From Phaseolus vulgaris (lineage: Eukaryota > Streptophyta > Magnoliopsida > Fabales > Fabaceae), in assembly GCF_000499845.2 (NCBI RefSeq), contig NC_023753.2, forward strand, positions 9,067,791 to 9,131,790: a stretch of 64,000 bases of DNA, written 5' to 3'. The notes beneath the pieces were generated by a model. That model saw only the letters and a list, made by a program, of their open reading frames with translations. It was not told the origin of the DNA and made no database searches. Shown here in pieces: positions 33,886 through 46,144 of the stretch (within the stretch, counting starts at the first letter, position 1; the number at the start of each line of letters is the position of its first letter). Made by a program: the position numbers and the translations under genes.

Positions 33886-36800
33886 ATGGGTACGTTGAAT
33901 CTACTCTTTTTCTTCTCTTTGGTGAGTCTGTGTGCTATGGCTGCTGCGAAGGTGGTGCTTATTGGGAACAATATAACTCTATCCTTCGATGATATTGAAG
34001 CAAATTTTGGTGAGTTTTCTAGGCTATTTCTTCTCCTACCAGGTTAGGATTTAGTGTGCTTTGTGTATTAACTCTTCTGGTCAAGGGAGGATGTGGTTTT
34101 GGTCTTTGGGCCATATGAGTATTGAAAATTTCATTTGGGTGATGGGTACTAATTTGGGGCAGCTTTTTCAGTGGGAAACGAGTTCAACTTTTCGATCTAG
34201 GATCATGAAGGCAAGTTTGTTCAGCTAAGAATTTGGTTCTGCTGAAGCATTTTGTCATGATAGAAATTTAAAATCCTGTCTGAAGGGAGAGAGAGAAAGA
34301 GAGAGAAAGTGTATGACCGATTTACTGTGGATAAGAGGAGAAAAAGTGAAAAAAAGAGTTTTTGAAATGACTTGGGGGTGGGGGTGGGTATGTATCAAAC
34401 AGTAGATGCTTATATGTGGTATGAAGTATGGATTAACGAAGCGTGTGCTTTATGCATATGCCTATCATTGTAAAGTGAATTCAAATTTTTTGTATTTGTA
34501 ATACTAAATTCATGTTGTCTATTTTTTGTGTGGAATAAAAATAGTGGTGAAGAACTGATGAAGAATGTAAATGTGTGTCATGTTGTTGTTTGCATGTGAT
34601 GGTGTGTGGATGTTATTTTTATAAATTATTTTTTGTTGACATGAAAGTTTTTTGGTTTCAGCTCCAACAGTCAAAGGTTCTGGACAATATGGGGTCTTAT
34701 ATTTGGCGGAGCCACTTGATGCGTGTACAGAACTGACAAATAAAGTTGAACGACTTCTCAATGTGAGTTCACCTTTTGCTTTGGTGGTTAGAGGGGGATG
34801 TAGCTTTGAGGAGAAAGTCAGAAGGGCACAAAAGGCTGGCTTCGAAGCTGTAATTGTCTATGACAATGAAGAAGACGGTGTCTTGGTTGCGAGTAATGAT
34901 CAATTCTTATATAGAAGCCACATTTGTTCATCATTCTCTCTAACATGCAATGGCTATTAAACTTGTTTTTTCTCCAATCCCCAAAGATAACATGAGTTGT
35001 ATTGTACATTCACTGGTTGTTGCAAAATGGTTTTGTATAGATTAGAGATTCATCATTAGATTGTGGTAGCTGTTAATTTTTCATTGATTATAATTTTTGT
35101 AACCCTAGAAGAGCTTATAATGTTTCCTGTACAAGTTTCTGTGAAGTAATTTTTTAATATGATGTAATTTGGAAGACATGTATTAGGGATGGTTGGTTGC
35201 TGTTTTTCCTTTTTAAATGTTAAATGGAAGTTTAGAGAAACAGTTTCATTCAATGCTAGAGTAGATTTTTTTATGACCATTGAAATTGGGGTGTGTCTGC
35301 AATAATGGCATTACAGACTAAGATTTTAGATGTATTGTGGCTTTATATGTAGTTAATGGATATATTATCAAGGAAGAACATATGGAAAGGATGACAACAT
35401 GTATACAAGACGAGACTGAAAAAATTGACACCAGTGAAGCATATGAATTCTATCAAATAATGGATATTAATGATAACTTACCATTGAGCAGATTTATTTT
35501 TTCCTTGCACATTGTATTGTTTCGTACACCTACATCATATTTTGGGAATTCTAATTCACACTTTTTCGAGTTTCAGTGGCAGGAAATTCTGCTGGGATAA
35601 GAATACATGCAGTATTTGTATCTAAAGCTTCGGGTGAAATACTAAAGAAATATGCTGGGTGGACTAATGTGGAAATATGGCTCATTCCAACTTTTGAAAA
35701 CTCAGCATGGTCTATCATGGCAATTTCATTTATTTCCCTACTTGCAATGTCTGCTGTGCTGGCCACTTGTTTCTTTGTCCGCAGGCATCGCATAAGAAGA
35801 GAAAGGCCTCGAGGTTCTCTTCGTGAATTTCATGGTATGAGTAGTCGCCTAGTGAAAGCAATGCCAAGTTTGATATTTACTGCTGTTTTGGAAGACAACT
35901 GTACATCAAGAACATGTGCTATATGCCTTGAAGACTATTGTATTGGCGAGAAGATCAGGATTCTTCCCTGCTGTCACAGTAAGCGTTCCCATGACATTGT
36001 TTTAAATCCAGTATATTATTCTGTTGGTTGATCTATCTTCAGTGTATGCTTATGTACTAGGGCATTTGTCCAACTTAAATTTCCTGATACTTTGTGCAGT
36101 TCACCACTGGATCTAATTTTGATCCTGTGTTAAGATATTCAATATTCACCACATGTTTTTAAACTTCTGGTGTGATATCAGTTAACATTACCTGACAAAT
36201 AAGTATGTTGTCGATCAGGAGGCAGGTTTTGCTTATTTTCACAGCCATCGTCTAAGGGTTTGTTGGAAATAAGTATACAATGAAACTTGTTAATTTTGAG
36301 GTGATAGTAAGTTATATATTTGCATTTCTTGGAATCCTCAAGCAGGGTGTTTCTTTACTTCGAGGCTTACACTCATGTTTCAGCTTCTCTCACCCTTACG
36401 TTCCTCTACAAACTATGGTTAAGTATTTAGTTGTTTGAACTGTGTGATGTTTGCCTTTAGCATGTGAGTTAAAATCTCTGAAATGGGAAGTGCAATCACA
36501 TGCTTGTTGCAACATATAAAAACTACAATAAAAAAAGAAGTCTTCTAATGGGATTTTTTAAAATGGCAAACTGGGAGCAATTCTACTTTCTAGGTTCTAC
36601 CTACTTTCAACTTGCACTTCTTCTTACTCATATTACTTGATAGTTGATTCTACCCATTTCTTTGTTAATCCTGGTAGGGGAATTCTGACTTGGATTATTC
36701 TGGTGTTTTTCTTGCAAATCCCTTTTCCTGTTTTTAACTGATAAGTTGTCACCTCGAAATACCTATTTGGAAATCTGGAAGATCCCTCAAACTTGTAATT

Positions 36801-38643
36801 AGGATTTTATTAAGACATCATAACATTTTTCCCTCAAAGTTTGTGTTAGTTTAGCTGTTTGGAAGAAAGTTAATTGTTTTTATTAGAATCCAACAGACCC
36901 AACTCACTTCCAATGGCTAGCTGTATACTATACTCCAGCAAGTATTTAATAATACTCGATGTGGGACTTAGGCATCTCATAATACCCAAGTCCCCTATCA
37001 CTATCTCAAGGTAGGGGGTTGCCAAGTCTTATAAGCAGTGTCCTTACCATGTTTTTAGCTAATGTTTTGCATCTTAACACACCCCAAACCCAATATTGAG
37101 CATTTGAAGTGTGAAGTTTGTGTGACTGAACATTTACTGGTTGTTCCAACAGACAGGATATGATATTGTTAGGCTACAGCTACTGTATAATTCAAGAAAA
37201 GAGAGGCACAAAGGAAACAACACAGACGAAGAAGAAATAAACAACAACCAGTAACCATCTTGTACAATCCTGTTGTTTCTTAACCTCCAACCTAAAACAG
37301 ACATTTACATAGATGGTTAGAAAATGTTCATTCCATCTTAATCTGGAAATTCTTAAGTATGCCAATTTTGAAGTAGCTATAATAAAGAACTGCCACCCAG
37401 TGTTTTTTTTTTTTTGCAGTAGAATAGTAGGACAATTTATTTTCAAGTTAGTTTGATCTTTGTACTCCTCACGAGTTGTTAAGTACTGCAAACTTAACAA
37501 ATTACTTAATTTATGTGGAATTTTGGTCTGACTTACATGTGGTATATGAAAATTGATTGTAATGGATGATTCTGTAAAATTCTCATAACATGACCTGGCA
37601 GGGAAAAGAATTTAGGAAGTTTTCTAATTTGCAACCCTTATCTCAATCTCGAAGTAGTCAACCCAGTGGGTTGGAAGGTGCAGATTTTACCTGGGATACA
37701 AATGGAAGTCCTAGAATTATCTGGACCTTTTGTGTGGCTCTATGAATCTAAAACTGCTTATGTGTGGTGTAATGCACCAGATTAAAACTGCTCTTTATCC
37801 TAAATCATCTTGAAAAAAAAACAGCTAATTACATCACCTACTTCTGTTTGTATTTTTGTTTTAAGACCATGTTCTTGTCCTCTTCGGTTAGTCTGAGCCA
37901 TCTGAAGGTTTTCCTTTGATTTTGATATTGCATTACATAACATGCTATCATGTTTTGTTACTTAACATTAGTCTCGTCTGCCTGTATTGGCATTACTTGT
38001 ATATTTGCATTATATGCATGTGAAATTATGATTGTTACACAGATTATATTAATTCGTTTTTCATGATTATTTATTGGCAGAGTTTCATGCTATCTGTGTG
38101 GATTCTTGGCTTACTTCATGGAGAACCTTTTGTCCAGTTTGCAAGCGTGATGCAAGAACTGGCTTAACTGAACCACCACCTTCAGAATCCACACCCTTGC
38201 TCTCGTCAAGCTCAGCAGCCTCTGTCTTATCTTCTGTGAGATCATCACTAGCTTCATCTTCAGCAATACAAATTGCCCGGACTGCTTCGCAGACCTCATC
38301 TATTTCTCGTAACCACTCCATTGCCAGCACACCTCATTTTCATCCATCACTTAGGTCCTCCTACCATCAATCCCCCTCCCTAAGCATGAGCCGAAGCTCA
38401 GTAGATCTTAGGAATGCATCCCAAAGATCTCTAGCTTCTCACTTGAATTCACCGCATTCCATGGGGTATCCCTCTTTGCCATCCCTTAACTCAAGGTACA
38501 TGTCTCCATATATTCCAAGTCCAAGCAATGCTTCAGTGAGTTATTTGGGTTCATCCAGTCATCAACAACATCCTCTCCGTTATAGTGAGTCAGCTGCAAG
38601 CTTCTCACCATTTGCATCGACACACTCCCTTCCGGAATGTTAA
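33886..38643 (+). CDS. PA-TM-RING protein, RMR-like vacuolar sorting receptor
   Basis: Exons are 33886-34009, 34662-34892, 35577-35978 and 38081-38643 with GT-AG borders, giving 439 residues. Residues 1-21 are a signal peptide. Residues about 40-155 form a protease-associated (PA) domain, with [17 protein letters not shown] and AVIVYD. A membrane segment spans about 163-186, followed by a basic [11 protein letters not shown] stretch. A RING-H2 finger has ligands C232, C235, C250, H252, H255, C258, C270 and C273. The long Ser-rich tail (about 280-439) is probably disordered. RMR proteins bind C-terminal vacuolar sorting signals through the lumenal PA domain and traffic storage proteins. The RING suggests ubiquitin ligase activity, as in animal RNF13/GRAIL. 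The donor of exon 2 is GTAATG. The closest relatives I recall are Arabidopsis At1g71980 and At1g22670. Confidence 0.92.
36885..37090. mobile_element. Possible TRIM-like remnant in RMR intron 3
   Basis: The segment contains CGATGTGGGACTTAGGCATC and then CTTAACACACCCC, words typical of terminal repeats of small plant LTR elements (compare GATGTGGGATCTCCAACA in the intact TRIM). Neither a second repeat nor a primer site is clear, so the call is weak. Confidence 0.3.
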
Positions 38644-41600
38644 ATTGTTTCGTTATATCATATATGACTAAAAGGTGGCCATGTGATGACCGATGCTCTA
38701 GTGGACTAGTCCCATGCGATGCTTTGGCATTCCTCACCTATGTCTCCTCTAGCATTTGACTTCCTTATTGGCACCTGGTGTACATTGTAGCTTCTCCTGT
38801 GATGTTTAGTTTCATTTATATGTGCTGGTTGAGGTTCTTACATTTTTAGGGTGGTGAGTTTGCGTACAGTCAATCGTGTGTATTGTTTTTACTTGAAATC
38901 TTGATGTTTTCATGGCTTTGATTTCAAAGTATAGTCAACTACTAACAAGAGAATGTTGGGCTGTATAGACAGATTGAAGTCATACGAGTTCCTTATGTTC
39001 TGTCTCATGGATTTGTCCAACTGAATGATGAGAGATCATCTGATACTCTGGTGTTACCTATACTCGATCATCTAATTGCAACATTATTATCAATTATGCA
39101 TGTAAAATTTTCTGTGGGTGTATAATATAATAGATATGCTATTGCTGGCAAATGTCAACATATATCTCTACTTAAATCTAAACTTTTCTGATTTCTTGAT
39201 ACAGAGAAAATTCATAATCTAAAGATAAATACCTTTCTGTGCGTGAAATTGTAATACTATTCTCCATTTTTTGGATTACTAACATTGAAAAACTAATGAG
39301 ACTCCCTCTTTGAATTGGGTAAAGTGAGTTAAAACGGTTCTTAACTTTTGCTTCCCTTCTTCCTAAATAGAACCAGAGTCTATTCTGTGGAATCATGATG
39401 AACTTTAACCAAGGTTTTTTGGTATGCAGTTATCAACATGTTTTATTTATGATGAGTTTAATTGGCCATATATATATACAGCTGTGTTTGGAGTAAGATG
39501 ATGCAAACAAACATACATTGATTAGAAGAAATAATATATAAATAATTTTGGCATAACTTGTTATGAGGAAAATGATAGTGATACTTGTGGGTATATGTTT
39601 GCGACAAATAAAGGATGGGACACGAGTGGACAACAATGAATGAAGGTTTGATTTGAAGAGCAAAATGTTAGAGTTTAAGAAGCTTCCCTTACAGAGGAGA
39701 AGTGTTAACTGAGTTATGGATTGGTTGCTATATAATACAATCATTTTTGTTTTACTTAGATGATTCAGATGCACAACTGGGTAAAAATGGTGAGAAAGAA
39801 AATATATTAAGAAATAAATAATAGAGTAAAATTTATATTTTTAATCAATATACAAATATTTTTCATATAATTTATTTTATTTCTCTCTCTTTTTACGTTA
39901 TTGAATCAAAATAAATTTTTCTACAATGAAACAATATATAGTAATATATTTTTTTTGACTATTTTTATAGATTTTTTTTCTTCTCAATTTTACTCTGACT
40001 TGCTTGGTAATCAGTATAAAATGTAAAATATAATATAAAAATAAAATAAGAGTATGATATACCACGAGTAAGATAAATATTAAATACCTTCAATGTTTGA
40101 TGAAATATAATATAATAACAAACATTAACTAATAATAAAATAATAAATCACATTTTATTTTAGGTAAAAAAGTAATTATAACATGATAACTTTGAAACAA
40201 AACCTGTGAGAATGAGATTATTGATAACATAAATAATTTATCCTAGAATTATTAAACTCAATTTTTATATTTATAAATGTTTAAATTAATTTAATGAATT
40301 CTAAACATTTTTTTTCTTGGATTTTTTTAACTTTTATTTTGTTTGTTGATTAGATAATTTGTTATCTACCTTTGGTTTTGCTTACAAGAAACTACTTGTG
40401 ATTATTTAACTAAAAATAAATACAAATTTAACGATCCAATTCAGAAAAAAATGTTTACGAAAATATTCACATTTTAAAAGATGATCTACCATAAGAAGAC
40501 TTAATGGAATTTTCAGGGCATTAGATATCAGATTAGTACGACTTTAGTAACTTTATCGTTAGAATTAATTTCTCATTTTTTTTCTCATTTTAAATCAGTT
40601 TTATTTATTTAATTTTTATTTATCTAATATTTAATATAATTATTGTTGATGAAACAAACACACTAGACATAATATCTAAAAGGAAATAAATAACTACTAT
40701 GTACTAATTAAACAACTTTAGAATAACTAAGTGTCATGACCATATTAATTTTTATTGATAATATTTATTAATAATAATGAACCATACAAAATATTTTCAT
40801 CACGAAAAAATAATATTCAGTAAAATTAGTTGATTAGACAAATATACAAGCCTGGAGAGTGCGTAAATATGATGTATAAATTAAAACTCAAAATATTCAA
40901 ATTATAATAACATAAAATATGTTTGAAAGAACTTCTTTCGAAACACTTCTAAAGAAAAAAGAACTGTTTTTTATGTTAATTTTTGTTATATAAATTTAAA
41001 ATAAGAATTTAGAGAAATCATATATGATTTTTTTATAAATTAATTTATATATAAGTTAGTTTTATTTATGGAGAACTTTATTTTTTTTCTTTCCATTTTT
41101 ATTTTTAGAAGTGTTTATGAAAAATATTATAAACAGGTTCCTAAAGATGCTTTATTTTTTCACTGATTTGTTAAATTGACCATGTTGGTGGATACTATTT
41201 TTATGAAAATAATGAACAAATAACAATAAAAAGTATAAAAAACTATTTATACCGTAATTATTCACACAATTTTGAAATAACTAAGAGAAATAAAATAAAT
41301 GATAAAATGAAAGACACATAATTTTTTTTTATTAAAAACAGTGTATAATTCATTATATGAATAGCTTAGAGAAAGTGAGTAGTTAACTATAGAAATTAGA
41401 TCCAACAACTTACAAAGTCAAAGCTTGACAAAAGAAATGTGGTGACATTCCTTAACAAAAACGTTAGTGTTTTGTGCAGCATATGGGTAATGTCTTAGTA
41501 CACAATTTGTTTACTACTGAAGATGACAGCACAATCCCAGAAAATGAACTCTTCTTAATTCTCCCATTCAGTTTATGACAAGACTTCCAACACTAACGTA

Positions 41601-41879
41601 TGCGTCACACTTAGGTCATTCAACTTTTCATTTAAACACTCCCCATTCTTTTTGCCAATTGCATTTTTTTTCTCTTTTCTTTCTTCTTTTTTATACATTG
41701 CATTAGGGCAAACCAGTTGAGTCAAGCTTATTACAGTATATTATACCTGTCACTCTTTCATGCAATCACGTATGATTAGATCTTGCGTATTTCTCATCAA
41801 TAGTGTTTGATTCTCTTTTTCTTTCCCAATATATAATATATATTGTTCCGATTTCAAGTTTGAGAGATAGCATTATTAG
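38644..41879. other. RMR 3' region and AT-rich spacer
   Basis: The first 300 bases are probable 3' UTR. From 39400 the sequence is AT-rich. No coding frame, MITE end or tandem array could be supported. Confidence 0.45.
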
Positions 41880-42037
41880 GGTCAATTATCACATTTGAGG
41901 TATTGTCTGTTTCGCAGGTCGGTGCTCCGTCACGGTTTTGTTCTTAAAAGGCGTCTCGGTAGGTTGAGGGATGAGGGAGTATATAAACTGTCTTTGGTCT
42001 CGACTCCCGAACGATGTGAAATTATATTGCCATACCG
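41880..42037. repeat. GC-richer repeat fragment beside (AT)n
   Basis: The block from GAGGTATTGTCTG to ATTGCCATACCGG is distinctly richer in GC than its flanks and resembles dispersed plant repeats known to me only by pattern. It carries AAAAGGCGTCTCGGTAGGTTGAGGG and GATGTGAAATTATATTGCC. It ends at the microsatellite. A fragment of a TRIM-like or SINE-like element is possible. No termini are visible. Confidence 0.4.

Positions 42038-42040
<3 letters not shown>

Positions 42041-42094
<54 letters not shown>
42041..42094. repeat. (TA)n microsatellite
   Basis: An uninterrupted run of 27 TA units. It lies exactly at the left edge of similarity between the two CACTA-like copies, so it may mark a rearrangement breakpoint. 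It produces spurious Tyr-Ile open frames on both strands. Confidence 0.98.
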
Positions 42095-42095
<1 letters not shown>

Positions 42096-42771
42096 CATAG
42101 TGTGAAGAGAAATTAATTTGATTACTTATCACTTTCACTGTAAATTAATTATTAGATGTATTTTAAAATAGAGTCCTTAATTTTAAATATTTTAAAATTA
42201 TGAGAATTAAATATTAACAATTATAACTAAAACTAAAATTGCACATAAGATATATGCACATCAAAAGTTAAAACAAAATAATTCAGATTTTTTAAAGTAT
42301 GAACTCGTAACAACAAAAAACTAGAAATTATATAAACCAACTACCATCAATTATAAAAAATATGTAAATATTGTTGAAATACTTATTATCCAATATTAGT
42401 TATTGAAATACTTATTATCCAAAATTAGTTGTTGAAATACTTATTATCTAAGGTCATTTTCCTGAGTTTTTAAAATAAATTTTTGAAACTTTAGAAAACT
42501 TATTTGTAATGTAAAATTACACTTTTAAAATTTTAGAGAATTTAGTTATATAATATATTCAAACTATATAGTTTTTAATTATCTATTTATGAATAGATTT
42601 AATTATATTTATTTTTTGAAGTTTGAAAAATTTGGAGTGTTTTATTGAGGTTTTACCATAAATCTTTGGAATTTAACGAAAGTTAAAAAAAAACTCCATT
42701 ATTTTGTTAAAATCTTAGAATAAACCTTTGAAACTTAACAAATGTTAAAAAAACTTATTAGAGATAAGGCA

Positions 42772-43593
42772 AATGTGTATTCTTCTTGTAATTTGCACGT
42801 GAAAAGGCAAATGTGGGCTGACTTATTAGAGATAAGGCAAAGGGAACCCTGTAAATCTTGGTGCATTTTGGGGGATTTCAACTCCATAAGACATGAAAGG
42901 GAACGTAGGGGGATAAATAGTTCCAATGGTAACAAGAGAGAATTGCAAGGTTTTAATAATTTCATAGATAACATGGAACTGGTGGATATACCCTGTATTG
43001 GTAGAAAATATACTTGGTACAGACCTAATGGTAAAGCAAAAAGCAGGCTTGATAGATTCTTAATTACTTTTGAATGGTTACAACACTGGCCAGGATGCAA
43101 GCAATATGTTATAGATAGACAAATATCTGATCATTGTGCATTACTGCTAAAATCAAAAGTGGTTGATTGGGGCCCAAAACCCTTTAGGTTTCTTGACATA
43201 TGGCAAGAAAACAAGGAGTTTGAACATTTCATTAAAAGCAAGTGGGAAAGTTACTTGGTTCAGGGCAACGAAATTTTGGTGTTAAAGGAGAAATTGAAGA
43301 TGTTGAAAAGTGACCTGAAAGGATGGAATAAAGAGGTCTTTGGTCATAATGATAAGATTAAACTTGACATTTTGAGGAATATAAGAGAGTTGGATATGAG
43401 AGATGATGTAGATGGATTGGATGAAATTAAAATCAGGGAAAGAAGAGAACTTTTGAGTCAGTTACAGGAAATAAATGAGAGAAATGAATCTTTACTACAA
43501 CAAAAGTCAAGAGCACTATGGATTAAACAGGGGGATTCGAACTCAAAATTCTTTCATGCTTCTATCAAATGGAGGAGAATGAAAAATGAATAA
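42772..43593 (+). pseudogene. LINE endonuclease domain, C-terminal part
   Basis: An apurinic endonuclease-like (exo-endo-phosphatase) fold is seen from its middle onwards: ILGDFNSIRHERERRG, then IDRQISDHCALLL with the catalytic SDH. The following region is coiled-coil-like (Lys, Glu and Leu rich), as in the linker to RT. The N-terminal half of the endonuclease is absent through 5' truncation. The frame ends at TAA (43591-43593), where a one-base loss has shifted it. Confidence 0.9.
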
Positions 43594-45460
43594 AAGGAGC
43601 ACATTATAATCTCTCTGGTAACTGGGTGGAAGAACCAATTCAGGTAAAGGAGATGGTTAAAGAGTTTTACAAAAACAAGATGTCAGCCATCGAAGATATT
43701 GGGGTTAGGCTGGATAATGTGGAATTCATGAAGATATCTGAATCTGATAATAGACATTGACTGATCCGTTTGTTGAAAAAGAAATAAAGGATGCCATTTG
43801 GAATTGTGATGGTCATAAAAGTCCCGGTCCTAATGGAGTAACTTTCAGTTTCATTAAAAACAACTGGAGTGTTTTAGAAAAGGACGTGTTGGGAGCTGTT
43901 AAATTCTTTCACAGAGAGGGAAAGATTCCGGAGGGATGTAATGCTTCATTCTTAACGTTGATCCCAAAGTCTGAGAATCCTCAATCCCTTGAAGAGTATA
44001 GACCTATATCACTCGTCGGTTGCTTTTACAAGATTCTAACAAAAGTGCTCTCGAACAGGATTAAAAAAGTAATTGAAAAAGTGATAGATGGATCACAATC
44101 AGCGTTTTTGTCCGATAGAGGATTGTTAGATAGTGTCCTTGTTGTGAATGAGGTAGTCGACGATTTGAAAAGAAGGAAGAAAAGGGGGATGATTGTGAAA
44201 CTTGATTTTGAGAAGGCATACGATTCGGTGAGTTGGGAGTTCTTATTTTACATGTTGGGAAGACTAGGGTTTTGTGGAAAATGGGTCCAATGGATTAGAG
44301 CATGCCTTGAATCAGCTACTGTCTCGGTTTTGGTAAATGGTAGCCCGACAAAAGAATTCAAACCAACTAGAGGCCTTAGACAGGGGGATCCGATGGCACC
44401 ATTTTTGTTTTTGATTGTCGCACAAGGCTTATCTGGGCTAGTAAAACAAGCGACAAGAAAAAATTTGTTAACTGGCATCAAAATAGGGGATAAAAAGGTG
44501 GAGGTGGATCTACTCCAATTTGCTGACGATACCCTTTTTTTGTGCGAACCAAATGTGCAGAACATTAGATACATCAAGGCTATTTTAAGATGTTTTGAAT
44601 TGAGTTCGGGTCTTAGAGTAAACTTCTTTAAGAGCAAGATAGGTGCAATTGGAGTAGATAGATACGAGGTTAAAATGTATTCAGAAATACTTCATTGTAG
44701 CCTAATGGACATCCCCTTCACTTATCTAGGCTTAACTATAGGAGGTAACCCATCTAGGTGTTCTTTTTGGGAGCCTGTGGTAGCGAAGATAAGGAAGAAA
44801 CTTTCAGTATGGAAGGGGAGGAACTTGTCTTTTGCGGGAAGAGTGTGCCTTATAAAATCTGTTATCAACGCTATACCATTTTTTTACCTATCCTTTTTTA
44901 AAGCACCAATCGGAGTGTGCAAGGAGATTACAAAACTACAAAGAAAGTTCCTGTGGGGTTGGGGAACGGAAGGGAGGAAAATTGCTTGGACTAGCTGGGA
45001 TAATATTTGTAAAGCGAAAGAGGAGGGAGGTCTAGGTATTAGGCGTATAGAGTTATTTAATAAGGCACTTTTGGCAAAATGGCTATGGAGACTGGGTACC
45101 ACAGAATATGGACTTTGGAAGGAGGTTCTTGAATCTAAGTATGGTTCGAGTTGGTTATCAAACTCTTATGTACCGAAAAGAAATAGATCTACATCTAGAT
45201 GGTGGTTAGATTTATTCAAAGTTAGCATTTCAGACCACGGGGACAATTGGTTCAATCAGAATATGGTTTGGAAAGTAGGATCAGGGGGGAAGGTCAAATT
45301 CTGGGAAGATGAATGGATAGCCAATGGACAACTGAAAACAAGATATGAAAGAATATATAACAACTCTGAGCTTAAAGACAAACCCATTGAATGTTTTGTA
45401 AGAAGGAACGCAGATGGGTGGGAATGGAAATTCAGATGGAGAAGAGAGTGGTTTGAATGA
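43594..45460 (+). pseudogene. LINE reverse transcriptase
   Basis: The coding signal resumes in another frame after 43593 and shifts again near 43760, where the open frame 43757-45460 starts. RT motifs in order: SPGPNGVTFSFIK, EYRPISLVGCFYKILTKVL, KLDFEKAYDSVSWEF, GLRQGDPMAPFLF and the catalytic FADDTLF. The RT is the L1-like plant type that copies its RNA at a nicked target. The frame stops at a TGA (45458-45460) just before the C-terminal region, and the downstream frame is in register, so this is a point nonsense change. Confidence 0.93.
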
Positions 45461-46144
45461 GAAAAAACTATGGTAGAGGATTTTATGTCTATATTGTCAC
45501 ATGTGTCATTACAATCTGATATAGAAGATTCAAGGTTATGGAATGATCCTCCATCATATACTTTTTCGGTAAAATCTGCATATAATAAGTTGGGTAACTA
45601 TGGGTCTGGGGGGGTATCAGCGTTTGGTTATCTTTGGAGCTTAAAGGTCATGCCCTCAGCCATGTTCTATGTGTGGAGGGCTTTCTCGAATAGGTTAGCA
45701 ACAAAACAGAATTTGCTCAAAAGAGGAGTGTCTTTAGGAGATTCTTTATGCGTTTTATGTGGAAGGGAAGAGGAGACAATTGCACACACCCTCCTTACAT
45801 GTAGGGAATCATGTAAAGTATGGAACATGTGTTCCACCTGGATGGGAATTTGTTCTGTGTATCACAATGAGCTCATTAATCATTTTGAACAATTCTCTTG
45901 TAGGTGCTTTAACAAGGAAGGCAATAGGTTATGGAAAAGCCTTTGGGTTTCAATAGTATGGTGTATATGGAAGCATAGAAACAGAGTTATATTTAACCAA
46001 GCAAAGATAGACGTCGAGGAGATTTTTACTATGGCACAAGTACAATCATGGGTATGGTTGAAACATAAAGAAAAGAGAGTTTTGTTCTCTTTTTCTGATT
46101 GGATACTTTCACCTATAACCTGTATTAACATGGTAACTAGTTAA
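45461..46144 (+). pseudogene. LINE C-terminal zinc-binding (zf-RVT) region
   Basis: In the same frame as the RT, beyond the TGA. It contains YTFSVKSAYNKL, WSLKVMPSAMFYVWRAF and the cysteine cluster CVLCGREEETIAHTLLTC, which are the marks of the zf-RVT domain in plant LINEs. Ends at TAA (46142-46144). About 700 bases of 3' untranslated DNA follow before the A tail. Confidence 0.9.

Noticed and set aside
41889..42098. Open frames with Tyr-Ile runs on both strands
   Set aside because: They are produced by the (TA)n microsatellite.
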